Of a stretch of 64,000 nt of DNA, positions 9,370 through 17,005 are shown one piece after another; position 1 is the first letter of the stretch, and every line of letters starts with the position of its first letter. Source of the DNA: Lachnospiraceae bacterium (GTDB lineage Bacteria; Bacillota; Clostridia; Lachnospirales; Lachnospiraceae); assembly GCA_009911185.1 (NCBI GenBank), contig QXWW01000010.1, positions 62,001 to 126,000 on the forward strand, given 5' to 3'. The notes beneath the pieces are model-generated. The model was not told the origin of the DNA, ran no database searches, and worked only from the letters and a program-made list of their open reading frames with translations. Made by a program: the position numbers and the translations under genes.

Positions 9370-11280
9370 CTAAATTTCAACCGACTCTTTTTTTATTGTC
9401 TCTGTTGTATACTTTCGCTCCATATCATGACGGATTTTCCTGTTTTCTGCCGTCTCAAAAATAATAGAAAAATCATAATCTTCCGGATATAGTTCTGCGG
9501 CAGGCACATGAAGCTTCACTCTTTTATGGTTAATCCATATTTTCTTGTCCGGCATCTGGACCCGCAAAACACCTTTTTCATTAACAGGTTGACAGACAAT
9601 GCCGATTTTTTTATCTGGATAAACCATAACGCTGTCTCCTAACTGGTATTTTCTGCTGAGTTTTACTGGATTTGTTGTCTTTTTCATCTTAGAAATTCTG
9701 CCTGAATTATGCTTATTTATCACGGAATCAGGCTTTTGAAATTGATAATTTTCCACCGCCTGCGCTCCGTACGCTGCACATATCGCTGTCCGCAGCATTT
9801 CATTCGGCATTCCCAGCCTGTCGGCAATATAAAATGCACAGCTCTCTCCTGCCTCTCCAATCACCATCTGATAAGTCGGCTTTAACGTTCCTCTGTCAAA
9901 TTCCATTCTCGCATTGATAATTCCCTCTGCTTTTTTCGCATACTCTTTCACTTCCGGATAATGTGTGGTAACAAGAAAAGCAGCTTTGCTCTTCCTTAGT
10001 TCTTCCAGAATTGCAATGGCAATTCCCATGCCTTCTGCAGGGTCTGTCCCAGAGCCAAGTTCATCCATGACCACCAGGCTGTTTGGACCAGCCTGTTTAA
10101 GCACTTCCAGCACATTTTTTATATGTGCTGAAAAAGTGGACAGATTCTCAGCAAGATTCTGGCCATCTCCGATATCGCACAGATAAGCGCTGTTCATACA
10201 AATGTCCGCCTCCTGGCATGTTACATGCAGCCCGCACTGTGCCATCATGCAATTGAGCATAACTGTCTTAATTGCCACTGTTTTCCCTCCCGTATTGGGA
10301 CCAGTGATAACGATTCCCTGCACATGCGCTCCAATTTCAAATTGCAGCGGCACATTCGTCTCCTTATCCATCAATGGATGCCTGGCGTCTTTTAAAACAA
10401 TTCTGCGTTCCGTATTGACAGACGGCTCAAACGCTTCCATATCTATGCTCAGCTTTCCCTTTGAAAAAATAAAATCCAGCTTGACAATCATGGCGATATT
10501 TTCATGCATCACGGCTTCCCAGGACGCAGTCATTGCCGTCAGAGTATATAAAATCCGGTACACTTCGTTTTCTTCACTGATTTTCAGCACCTGTATCTCT
10601 TCAAAGCATTTTGCCGCCTCTGCAGGCTCTATAAAAAGAGTGTTCCCTGTAGCGGATTTATCTATCACACTTCCCGCTATTTTCGCCCTATATTCTTTTT
10701 TCACCGGAATACAAATTCTTCCATTGCGGACCGTGCAATACTGGTCTGCCATATACTGTTTTTTTGCATGGAGCGCCTGCTCTGCTTTCTGCCGCATCTG
10801 TTCTTCACTTTTCTCTATTCTGCCTCTGAGCTGGCAAAGCTCTCTGGATGCATAATCATCCACTGCGCCGCCTCTGATCTGGCGGCCGATTTCTTCTCTG
10901 AGTTCTTCTGCGGCATCCAGATTTTCCGTATAGTAAGCGAGCGCATTGCCATCATCCTTTCCTTTTTCCAGGTAATCCTTGAGCCGTCTGATGGAAACGA
11001 GAACCTTTTCCACACGCTCAAGCTGATACGGCGTCAGGCAGTCTCCCTTTGCGGCTGCTTCCATAATTTCTTTGATTTCAGTAACATTCTGCAGCGGAGG
11101 CGTTCCCATCTTCTCAATAAATCTTCTGCTGTCGCTGGTATCTCTCAAATGTTTTCTCAATTCACATTCCGACAGGCAGACTGTGGTTTCTCTTATTTTT
11201 TCTCTGGCGTCTTCTGTAACTGCCAGATTCATCCACATTTCCTTTACTTTATCAAATTCAATCTGCTTATCAATATTCAT
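9370..11280 (-). CDS. MutS2-like ATPase lacking the Smr nuclease domain
   Basis: 636 residues against about 780-800 for MutS2. The N-terminus and core have MutS2-type helical and clamp segments, then the MutS ATPase with Walker A TGPNTGGKTVAIKT, Walker B LVVMDELGSGTDPAEG and the following LVTTHYPEVKEYA. After a short linker there is a small beta-rich segment (YQLGDSVMVYP...VRVQMPDKKIWINHKRVKL) as in MutS2. The protein then ends without the C-terminal Smr endonuclease domain. It is therefore probably a DNA- or ribosome-binding MutS2 relative without its own nuclease. Not in an obvious operon. Confidence 0.85.
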   Translation of the reverse strand: MNIDKQIEFDKVKEMWMNLAVTEDAREKIRETTVCLSECELRKHLRDTSDSRRFIEKMGTPPLQNVTEIKEIMEAAAKGDCLTPYQLERVEKVLVSIRRLKDYLEKGKDDGNALAYYTENLDAAEELREEIGRQIRGGAVDDYASRELCQLRGRIEKSEEQMRQKAEQALHAKKQYMADQYCTVRNGRICIPVKKEYRAKIAGSVIDKSATGNTLFIEPAEAAKCFEEIQVLKISEENEVYRILYTLTAMTASWEAVMHENIAMIVKLDFIFSKGKLSIDMEAFEPSVNTERRIVLKDARHPLMDKETNVPLQFEIGAHVQGIVITGPNTGGKTVAIKTVMLNCMMAQCGLHVTCQEADICMNSAYLCDIGDGQNLAENLSTFSAHIKNVLEVLKQAGPNSLVVMDELGSGTDPAEGMGIAIAILEELRKSKAAFLVTTHYPEVKEYAKKAEGIINARMEFDRGTLKPTYQMVIGEAGESCAFYIADRLGMPNEMLRTAICAAYGAQAVENYQFQKPDSVINKHNSGRISKMKKTTNPVKLSRKYQLGDSVMVYPDKKIGIVCQPVNEKGVLRVQMPDKKIWINHKRVKLHVPAAELYPEDYDFSIIFETAENRKIRHDMERKYTTETIKKESVEI

Positions 11281-11424
11281 GTTTTCAATTCCTTTCCCGA
11301 TATATTATTTTGTTCTGCCTTACAAAGCAAAGAAAAATTCTGACGCGGCACCCTTTTTACCGGAATAAAAGCGGCATGGCGGATAAATTCCGCAAATACA
11401 ATAAGCGATAATTGTTCGCACAAG

Positions 11425-11469
11425 AAAAGACCATGGCTGCCCAAAAGCGTCGTCTACCATGGTCTTTTT
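11425..11469. terminator. Perfect 12-bp bidirectional terminator hairpin
   Basis: AAAAGACCATGG and CCATGGTCTTTT pair over 12 bp around a 20-base loop, with T-runs outside on both strands. It separates the MutS2-like gene from the repeat-rich interval. Confidence 0.75.
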
Positions 11470-11547
11470 CATCATTTATGCTCGCGAGATCGTTTAGCGT
11501 CAATCATTTCATACGCACAGTTAGTTTCATTTTTCTTACTGCAGGTA

Positions 11548-11720
11548 CGCATACTCTTTTTATTCTGTAAAAGAATATTTTCACGCTCCCACATGGCAAG
11601 ATCTTTCCTAATAAGAGCGCAAAGTGGGCAGACCCTGCGCATATTGTTTTTTATTCTATAGGAAGATACTTTCACGCTTTCGCGTGACAAGGTCTATCCT
11701 ATAAAATAGAATAAAAAAAG
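11548..11720. repeat. Two copies of an inverted-repeat element with TTTTTATTCTATAGG arms
   Basis: Two adjacent hairpin-like units share an arm TTTTTATTCTATAGGAA, a central ACTTTCACGC-type segment and a closing arm TCCTATA...AATAAAAAA. The second unit (11645-11720) forms a near-complete stem and can act as a terminator on both strands. Related units occur at about 1395-1470, 21836-21870 and 21983-22063. A 72-codon minus-strand ORF across this block (11472-11690) is probably an artefact. Confidence 0.6.
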
Positions 11721-11819
11721 CATGATAATCACCATGCTCATACAATCTCCGAAAACAGATACCACAATATTAAGCAATTGTAAGGCGAAATCATCAGCAG
11801 ACAGATACTGCTGATCCAT
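11694..11819 (-). CDS. Candidate 41-residue hydrophobic peptide running into a terminator hairpin
   Basis: ATG preceded by GGAG at 7 bases. The product begins MDQQYLSADDFALQLLNIVV and contains a strongly hydrophobic segment (MSMVIIMLFLFYFIG) at its C-terminus. Its stop lies inside the inverted repeat at 11645-11720. A consensus promoter lies 110 bases upstream. Size and hydrophobicity resemble type I toxins or holin-like peptides, but there is no recognised homologue and no antitoxin RNA was found by eye. Low certainty. Confidence 0.35.
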   Translation of the reverse strand: MDQQYLSADDFALQLLNIVVSVFGDCMSMVIIMLFLFYFIG

Positions 11820-11861
11820 AAGCTGACTCCAGCCTTAAGCCGGAAATCAACCCTGCAATAT

Positions 11862-11900
11862 TTATTTTGCAATTTCCTCCATTACAATCACACTTAACAT
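11862..11900 (-). CDS. Candidate 12-residue leader peptide
   Basis: MLSVIVMEEIAK followed by TAA, with TTAGGAGG seven bases before the ATG, the best ribosome site in this interval. It lies between the strong promoter at 11931-11959 and the 41-residue hydrophobic ORF, so it could be a leader peptide or simply the first cistron of a small transcript. Confidence 0.3.
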   Translation of the reverse strand: MLSVIVMEEIAK

Positions 11901-11930
11901 GCAACATCCTCCTAAATTTCATTTTTAACC

Positions 11931-11959
11931 ATTGTATACGCAAAACTCTTTGTTGTCAA
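11931..11959 (-). promoter_or_regulatory. Consensus sigma-A promoter driving the micro-ORF transcript
   Basis: TTGACA (11954-11959) and TACAAT (11931-11936) on the minus strand are separated by 17 bases. The predicted RNA runs about 250 nt to the terminator-like inverted repeat at 11645-11720. Confidence 0.7.
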
Positions 11960-12049
11960 GTATAAAATAATTTTATTAAGCAGCTCCGTAAATCCACAGA
12001 GCTGCTCATAGAATAACTTGCTATTTACATATAATTGCCCTGGGCTTAC

Positions 12050-12721
12050 TCATTTCCCGTAAATGGATTCTGACACTGTTGTATAAGAACAATAGTTGGT
12101 ATTGACATCTTTGTAATTCCGTATCCGCACATAATACTTTTTCCCGGACGACAAATCTTTTAGCGTTTCCTTTCCTTTTATCGTCTTTCGCATCTTTCTG
12201 GATTTTTTAAATTTTTATCTCTTGCTATCTGAATCTGATAACCAGTGGACGGAGCGTTTTTCTTCAGTGAAATCTGAATCTCTCCCTCTTTTTCGCCGCT
12301 GAGACGTTTGATCTTTCCGTGGACTGGCGTTACCGTGAAAATTACAAAACTTACCAGTATATTCGGCTATCCTCTGAAACAATTTTAATTCTGCCCCTAA
12401 ACCGCAGGAAGTTGCATGGAGCGCATATTGTCCACATCGGCTGATAATGGAACTTTTCCATTCTCATCCGTGAAACGCACGGTAAGTTCTCTGCTTCCGG
12501 CAAAATCCTCCCTTCCTCTTTCTTTCCATTTGCTAAGTTCTCTTCTATGCTTTCTGCCGTACTTTTTACCGCCTGATCAGGCGTTACCCTAAGATCCGTT
12601 TTCTCATTGAACGTTACTGCAACAGGGATGCCTTGGCATTCCATGTACAAAATTCCAAACTATTCACCATTAAAATCAATGTCAGGATTCGTATTGCTAT
12701 TTTCTTTGTTCTCACTCTCAT
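12050..12721 (-). pseudogene. Broken secreted protein with fibronectin/Ig-like C-terminus
   Basis: A clear signal peptide (MRVRTKKIAIRILTLIL, then small residues) starts at 12721 but hits a stop after 35 codons. Further coding continues in other frames: TFNEKTDLRVTPDQAVKS, then ELTVRFTDENGKVPLSADV. Finally a fibronectin type III-like end appears (GYQIQIARDKN, GKKYYVRIRNYKDV) that stops at 12050. Several frameshifts are needed to connect the pieces. The parent was probably an exported cell-wall or adhesion protein. Confidence 0.65.
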
Positions 12722-13153
12722 ATACTTCCCTTATTTTACTGGTGGTAAATACCTATTGTCAGCCCTTTTCCCTTTCCTATATCATAATAATAAATTTGAT
12801 AAAAAGCTTCAGATTTACCTTCATCACATTCATTATAAATAATCTCCTCTTTTTTATTGATGACAATAAAAATTTCTGCTGCTTATCGCTTAAAACGTGT
12901 GATTTTTTTCATTATCCAATTCCTGGCACCGTCATTCCCCTGCCGTTTTTAAAGGCATTTTACTCCGCCCTTCCCCGCCGTCCTGACTGCCGAAAAAAGT
13001 AAGGACCGCACCGCGCCTTGTCTGAATTGTCTCATACTGGCCAGGTAAAAAAGGAAACCATCGATTATTTCTCACGCTCTCTCCCCTATTCTTCCAGATT
13101 ATGCGCCACTATTTTACATCAATCGGCACAAGGCTGCTTAAAAATTTCTTCCT
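12722..13153. other. Non-coding interval, nothing recognised
   Basis: AT-rich at 12722-12900, then mixed composition. Open frames are short and lack ribosome sites; no hairpin, repeat or RNA gene was recognised. Confidence 0.5.
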
Positions 13154-13882
13154 TTACCTGTCGTAAAACACATACCCGGTGCCCCGTACAGTCTGAATCA
13201 TATCCTGACCCAGATAATTAATCTTTTTCCTCAGATTAGAGACATGTACCATCACCGTCCGAATATCCCCCAGATCATCTGTCTTCCAGATATATTGATA
13301 GATTTCTTCATACGTCATCAGCCTTCCGATGTTGGAAATAAAAAGTTCCAGCAGTTTATACTCTATAGGGGACAAATGCAGCTTTCTTGGATTCCTGCCA
13401 TTCTCGTCTATCTTCCACACCATATGCCTGGATAAATCTACTTTAAACTGACGGAATACAATGATTTCCCCTTTCATCACATCTTTTCTGTATGACCGCT
13501 GGCGGCGGATATTGGATTCTATCCTTGCAAGAAGCACCCGAAGATCCAAAGGTTTCGCCATATAATCGTCGCCTCCGTTGTTCAAAGCATCTACAATCAT
13601 ATCGCCGTCGCTTGTTTCTCCCACAAAAACTACCGGCGTAAAAATGGTTTTGCGGATCCGTTTACAAAACTCCAGCCCGCTCCCATCCGGCAGTTCTGTC
13701 TCAAGCAGAATCAAGTCCAGATTTTCCTTCCTCACCACTGCCTCCGCCTCCCCAGCGGAGCCCGCCAAAATAACCTGGTATGCACTCTTTTCAAGTTTCT
13801 GCTTCACAGCAACGCTTAACTTTTCATCATCTTCTACCACTAAAATTCTTCCCTTGTTCACACTATTTTCCTCCCTTGACAT
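13154..13882 (-). CDS. OmpR-family response regulator with Glu at the phosphorylation site
   Basis: 242 residues: receiver domain (about 11-125) and winged-helix DNA-binding domain (about 145-240, ending YKLLELF...RTVMVHVSNLRKKI...VRGTGYVF). The acidic pocket (VVEDDE) and the conserved Lys (MAKPLD) are present, but the normal phospho-acceptor Asp is Glu61 in LILLETELPDGSG. Glu at this place often mimics phosphorylation, so the protein may be constitutively active. No histidine kinase is adjacent. An internal GTG at 13861 has a better ribosome site (GGGAGG, 8 bases) than the ATG at 13882 and could be the true start. Confidence 0.9.
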   Translation of the reverse strand: MSREENSVNKGRILVVEDDEKLSVAVKQKLEKSAYQVILAGSAGEAEAVVRKENLDLILLETELPDGSGLEFCKRIRKTIFTPVVFVGETSDGDMIVDALNNGGDDYMAKPLDLRVLLARIESNIRRQRSYRKDVMKGEIIVFRQFKVDLSRHMVWKIDENGRNPRKLHLSPIEYKLLELFISNIGRLMTYEEIYQYIWKTDDLGDIRTVMVHVSNLRKKINYLGQDMIQTVRGTGYVFYDR

Positions 13883-14031
13883 ATTTCCTCTTGTACAGGC
13901 GCGCAGTCCGCCAAGAGCTTTTTCTTATAGAAAAAAAGAATGGTAATATCTACCATTCCCTAAAATTATATCTTTTTCGACATTTTTCAACAATACCGCT
14001 CATGTTCACTTTCTGCCATTGATGCATTAAT

Positions 14032-14769
14032 CTATCCGCCTTCCTGTTTCATTTTCCAAAAGAGAAAATCATTGTATTTATTTCTGACACTGCTGTATTC
14101 CCTGCGGCTGACAGACAATACTTCCCCATTGACAAGAAAGCACTCCGCAAAGTCCAGACGGCTGACATATTCCATATTTACAATGCATCCTCTGGCAATT
14201 TTAACAAAGGAAATGGCGGCGCACATCTCTTCCTCTATCTTATGAAATGGAAATTTCACCCAGGAATCCCATTTATGATGATTCATATGAATCTCAATTC
14301 CCCGTTCCCTGCTCCTCAAATACAAAATCTGCGATTTGGGAAATTTGCGAATTTCTTTTCCATGCGGTATCTCAAGACACTCTCTGGAAGCGCCGCTATG
14401 CATTTGCCATCTCTCTACAATTGCTCTTAGGGCATACTCGGTCACTGGTTTTAAAAGATAATGGATTGCCCCCAATTCAAATGCCTCTACTGCATATTCA
14501 CGGCTGCCAGTAAGAAATGCAATCTGCGCCCTGGCATCCAGTCTGCAAATTTCTCTTGCAGTCAAAAGCCCCTCCCGTTCCTGCTTACACAGAAGATCCA
14601 GCACATATAACTGATAGCTCCCCTCATCCCGGATACTGTTGAACAATGCTCCGCTATTGGAAAAGCACACTACCTCTGCCAAAATCGCCAGATCTTTCAG
14701 TACAAATTTCAAATTTTTGTATATCAGTTTCAAATCAAAATCATCATCATCACAAACTGCAATTCTCAT
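14032..14769 (-). CDS. LytTR-family response regulator, orphan
   Basis: 245 residues. Receiver domain with acidic cluster CDDDD and phospho-acceptor Asp58 (LYVLDLL), then Lys in YLLKPV. A C-terminal LytTR DNA-binding domain follows (about 130-235: ILYLRSRERGIEIHMN, FVKIARGCIVNMEYV, LSVSRREYSSVRNKY). These AgrA/VirR-like regulators usually pair with a GHKL kinase, but none is next to it; the neighbour is the OmpR-type regulator, 149 bases away. Confidence 0.9.
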   Translation of the reverse strand: MRIAVCDDDDFDLKLIYKNLKFVLKDLAILAEVVCFSNSGALFNSIRDEGSYQLYVLDLLCKQEREGLLTAREICRLDARAQIAFLTGSREYAVEAFELGAIHYLLKPVTEYALRAIVERWQMHSGASRECLEIPHGKEIRKFPKSQILYLRSRERGIEIHMNHHKWDSWVKFPFHKIEEEMCAAISFVKIARGCIVNMEYVSRLDFAECFLVNGEVLSVSRREYSSVRNKYNDFLFWKMKQEGG

Positions 14770-15722
14770 CTGTACACCAATTCTTTACTCTTCCATTTTC
14801 TCCTATCCGTTTTTATGAAACAGCTCAAATAGTTTACTCCGATACTTTCCAGATACGCCAGATTTCTCTGACATCATTAGTTCTGTCTCTTTTTGTCATA
14901 CGCCAAACTCCTCTGACACTATTATTTTCCTTTTGCCCTCCTTAAAAATCTCTTTTACAAGCTGCTTCATCGGAAGCCTTACGCCGCCCGGCAGCAGGCG
15001 TTTAAAGCAATATTCTTAATCTGCGCCCAAAAATGCAAACTGCAAAGCAAGCTATTGAAATTCCATGCTTTCCTTGGTGCAGAGTTATCCAGCATATATT
15101 ACCACAATTTCTGCCGCCTCCTGGTCTGACGCCGGCATACTAAGACGCCCGTACTGCCTGCCGCTTAAAAACTCCGCGGCCTCTTTATTCCTCTGTAAAG
15201 AAAATTTCGTCCTTCGTACCTTTCGACTGGTCCGCCATGACTAGCAGAAGTTTCTTAAAATTTAATCTACTGCTCTATCCAGTCAGAAATTTGACTTGTG
15301 AGCTACCGGGTTCGTGCCAGTATAAGTATAACGAAAATTAAATCTTTGATATATTCACACAGAATCATTGTTTCAGATACAAGGAAGAAAAACGACGGCG
15401 GTTATCATAAGGAATTTCTTCATATGTCTTATCGGCTTCTGTCCATATACCATCCTGACAGAACCAAATTAAACCAATTATATATTTGCCAAAATCAGAA
15501 TACAAGGGAATTGCACATATCTTTAGCGTATCTTTAAGATGTACGGATATTTTTTACCTACAAGAAGTTCTATGTTTCTGTGAATCATACGAAACTTGAA
15601 TCTTTCATAAAAACACAACCGCAAAACAACAATTATCTTTTGTGCGCGCATCCCTATTAGATTTTTATTTGATAGGAAAGAATCATACTTTAATACTTCA
15701 TCGTAATAAGTCTTTCCCATAG
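14770..15722. other. Long interval without a convincing gene
   Basis: About 950 bases. Only short frames without ribosome sites are present. It holds one copy of a 29-base repeat at 15293-15321. A minus-strand 72-codon ORF (15523-15741) has no ribosome site or recognisable product and overlaps the terminator of the next gene. Confidence 0.5.
15293..15321. repeat. 29-base dispersed repeat, copy 1
   Basis: Begins GACTTGTGAGCTAC and ends TTCGTGCCAGT. It matches 26 of 29 positions at 21753-21781. Both copies lie in gene-free, repeat-bearing intervals. Confidence 0.6.
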
Positions 15723-15762
15723 AAAAAAACTGTTTTCGCAAACAAATTTACGAAAACAGTTT
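15723..15762 (-). terminator. Terminator of the nfn/fprA cluster
   Basis: AAACTGTTTTCG and CGAAAACAGTTT form a perfect 12-bp stem. On the minus strand a run of seven T follows. It lies 27 bases past the fprA stop. Confidence 0.85.
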
Positions 15763-15788
15763 CTCATATACAATCTGTCACTCTGTTT

Positions 15789-16955
15789 TTATTTTGCAAG
15801 CAATTCTTCTGCAAGAGCCTCCATATCTGCCAGCGTACTTTCTTTCATGGCAGATTTAATGGTAACCGCCTTATCACAGATTGTAATATCCTTCATCTGC
15901 TCAAGCATTGCCCGCATAGCCTTTGCCGCCGTAGGCGCCCAGGACCCATTTTCCATCAGGGCAACGGTGCGTTTACGATATGTCTTGCTCTTTAAATGAT
16001 GCAGAAAATCTTCCATACAGGGGAACAGTCCGCCGTCATAAGTTGCACAGGCCAGTACCATTTTGTCATAACGGAAGGCATCTTCAATTGCCTCCGCCAT
16101 ATCGTCCCTGGACAAATCCGTAATCGCAACCTTCTTAGCTCCCTTTGCCTCTAAAATTTCTTTTAATTTAACAGCCGCTTTTCCGGTATTGCCATGAATT
16201 GAAGCATATGCCACCAAAATTCCCTCGTCTTCTGGTTCGTAACTGCTCCATACCTGATATTTTCCAATATAATACTCCAGATTCTCTTTTAAAATTGGTC
16301 CGTGTAAGGGACAAATCATCTGGATATCAAGACCCGCCGCTTTTTTCAGCAGAGCTTGTACCTGCGCGCCGTATTTGCCCACAATATTAAAATAATAACG
16401 TCTCGCCTCACATGCCCAGTCCTCTTCTGTGTCCAGAGCACCAAATTTTCCAAATCCGTCTGCGGAAAACAGAATCTTCTCAGAACTCTCATAAGATACC
16501 ATAACCTCCGGCCAGTGCACCATTGGAGCCATAACAAAGGTCAGCTCATGACTTCCCAGGCTCAGGGTGTCTCCCTCCGCCACCACATGAGAACGCTGTG
16601 ATAAATCAATATCAAAGAACTGTGCAATCATAGGGAAGGTCTTGGCATTGCCAACCACCTTCATTTCCGGAAACTTCTCTGCAAGCGCCTGCACATTGGC
16701 TGCATGGTCCGGCTCCATATGGGAAACCACCAGATAATCCACGCTTCTTCCTGCCAGAGCTTCCTCCAGATTCTTCATCCATTCATCGCCTCTTCTGGCG
16801 TCTACCGTATCCATCACCGCCACTTTCTCATCCAAAATCACATATGAGTTATAGGACACGCCATTCGGAACTATATACTGGCTCTCAAACAGATCAATAT
16901 CTTTATCGTCTGCCCCTATATATTTAATTGTATCTGTAATGGTTATATCTTTCAT
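15789..16955 (-). CDS. FprA-family A-type flavoprotein (diiron oxygen/NO reductase)
   Basis: 388 residues. An N-terminal metallo-beta-lactamase-like diiron domain has HMEPDHAAN (HxExDH) near residue 80 and later ligands in MAPMVHWPE and CPLHGPIL. A C-terminal flavodoxin domain (about 250-388) has the FMN loop ASIHGNTGKAA. Such proteins reduce O2 to water, or NO, in strict anaerobes and take electrons from rubredoxin or ferredoxin systems. AGGAGG selects the ATG at 16955 rather than an ORF start 33 bases upstream. It lies 50 bases downstream of nfnB on the same strand, so the electron source may be encoded next to it. Confidence 0.9.
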   Translation of the reverse strand: MKDITITDTIKYIGADDKDIDLFESQYIVPNGVSYNSYVILDEKVAVMDTVDARRGDEWMKNLEEALAGRSVDYLVVSHMEPDHAANVQALAEKFPEMKVVGNAKTFPMIAQFFDIDLSQRSHVVAEGDTLSLGSHELTFVMAPMVHWPEVMVSYESSEKILFSADGFGKFGALDTEEDWACEARRYYFNIVGKYGAQVQALLKKAAGLDIQMICPLHGPILKENLEYYIGKYQVWSSYEPEDEGILVAYASIHGNTGKAAVKLKEILEAKGAKKVAITDLSRDDMAEAIEDAFRYDKMVLACATYDGGLFPCMEDFLHHLKSKTYRKRTVALMENGSWAPTAAKAMRAMLEQMKDITICDKAVTIKSAMKESTLADMEALAEELLAK

Positions 16956-17005
16956 TATGCTCTTCCTCCTAAAATTACTTAAAAACAAAACGGACGAATC
17001 CGCGG

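Noticed and set aside
11472-11690. 72-codon minus-strand ORF in the repeat block
   Set aside because: Lies across hairpin repeats, Lys/Arg-rich with no ribosome site or recognisable motif.
12607-13002. 131-codon plus-strand ORF
   Set aside because: Antisense to the signal-peptide end of the secreted pseudogene, no ribosome site, AT-driven Phe/Leu/Ile composition.
15523-15741. 72-codon minus-strand ORF upstream of the fprA terminator
   Set aside because: Its beginning overlaps the terminator and there is no ribosome site.
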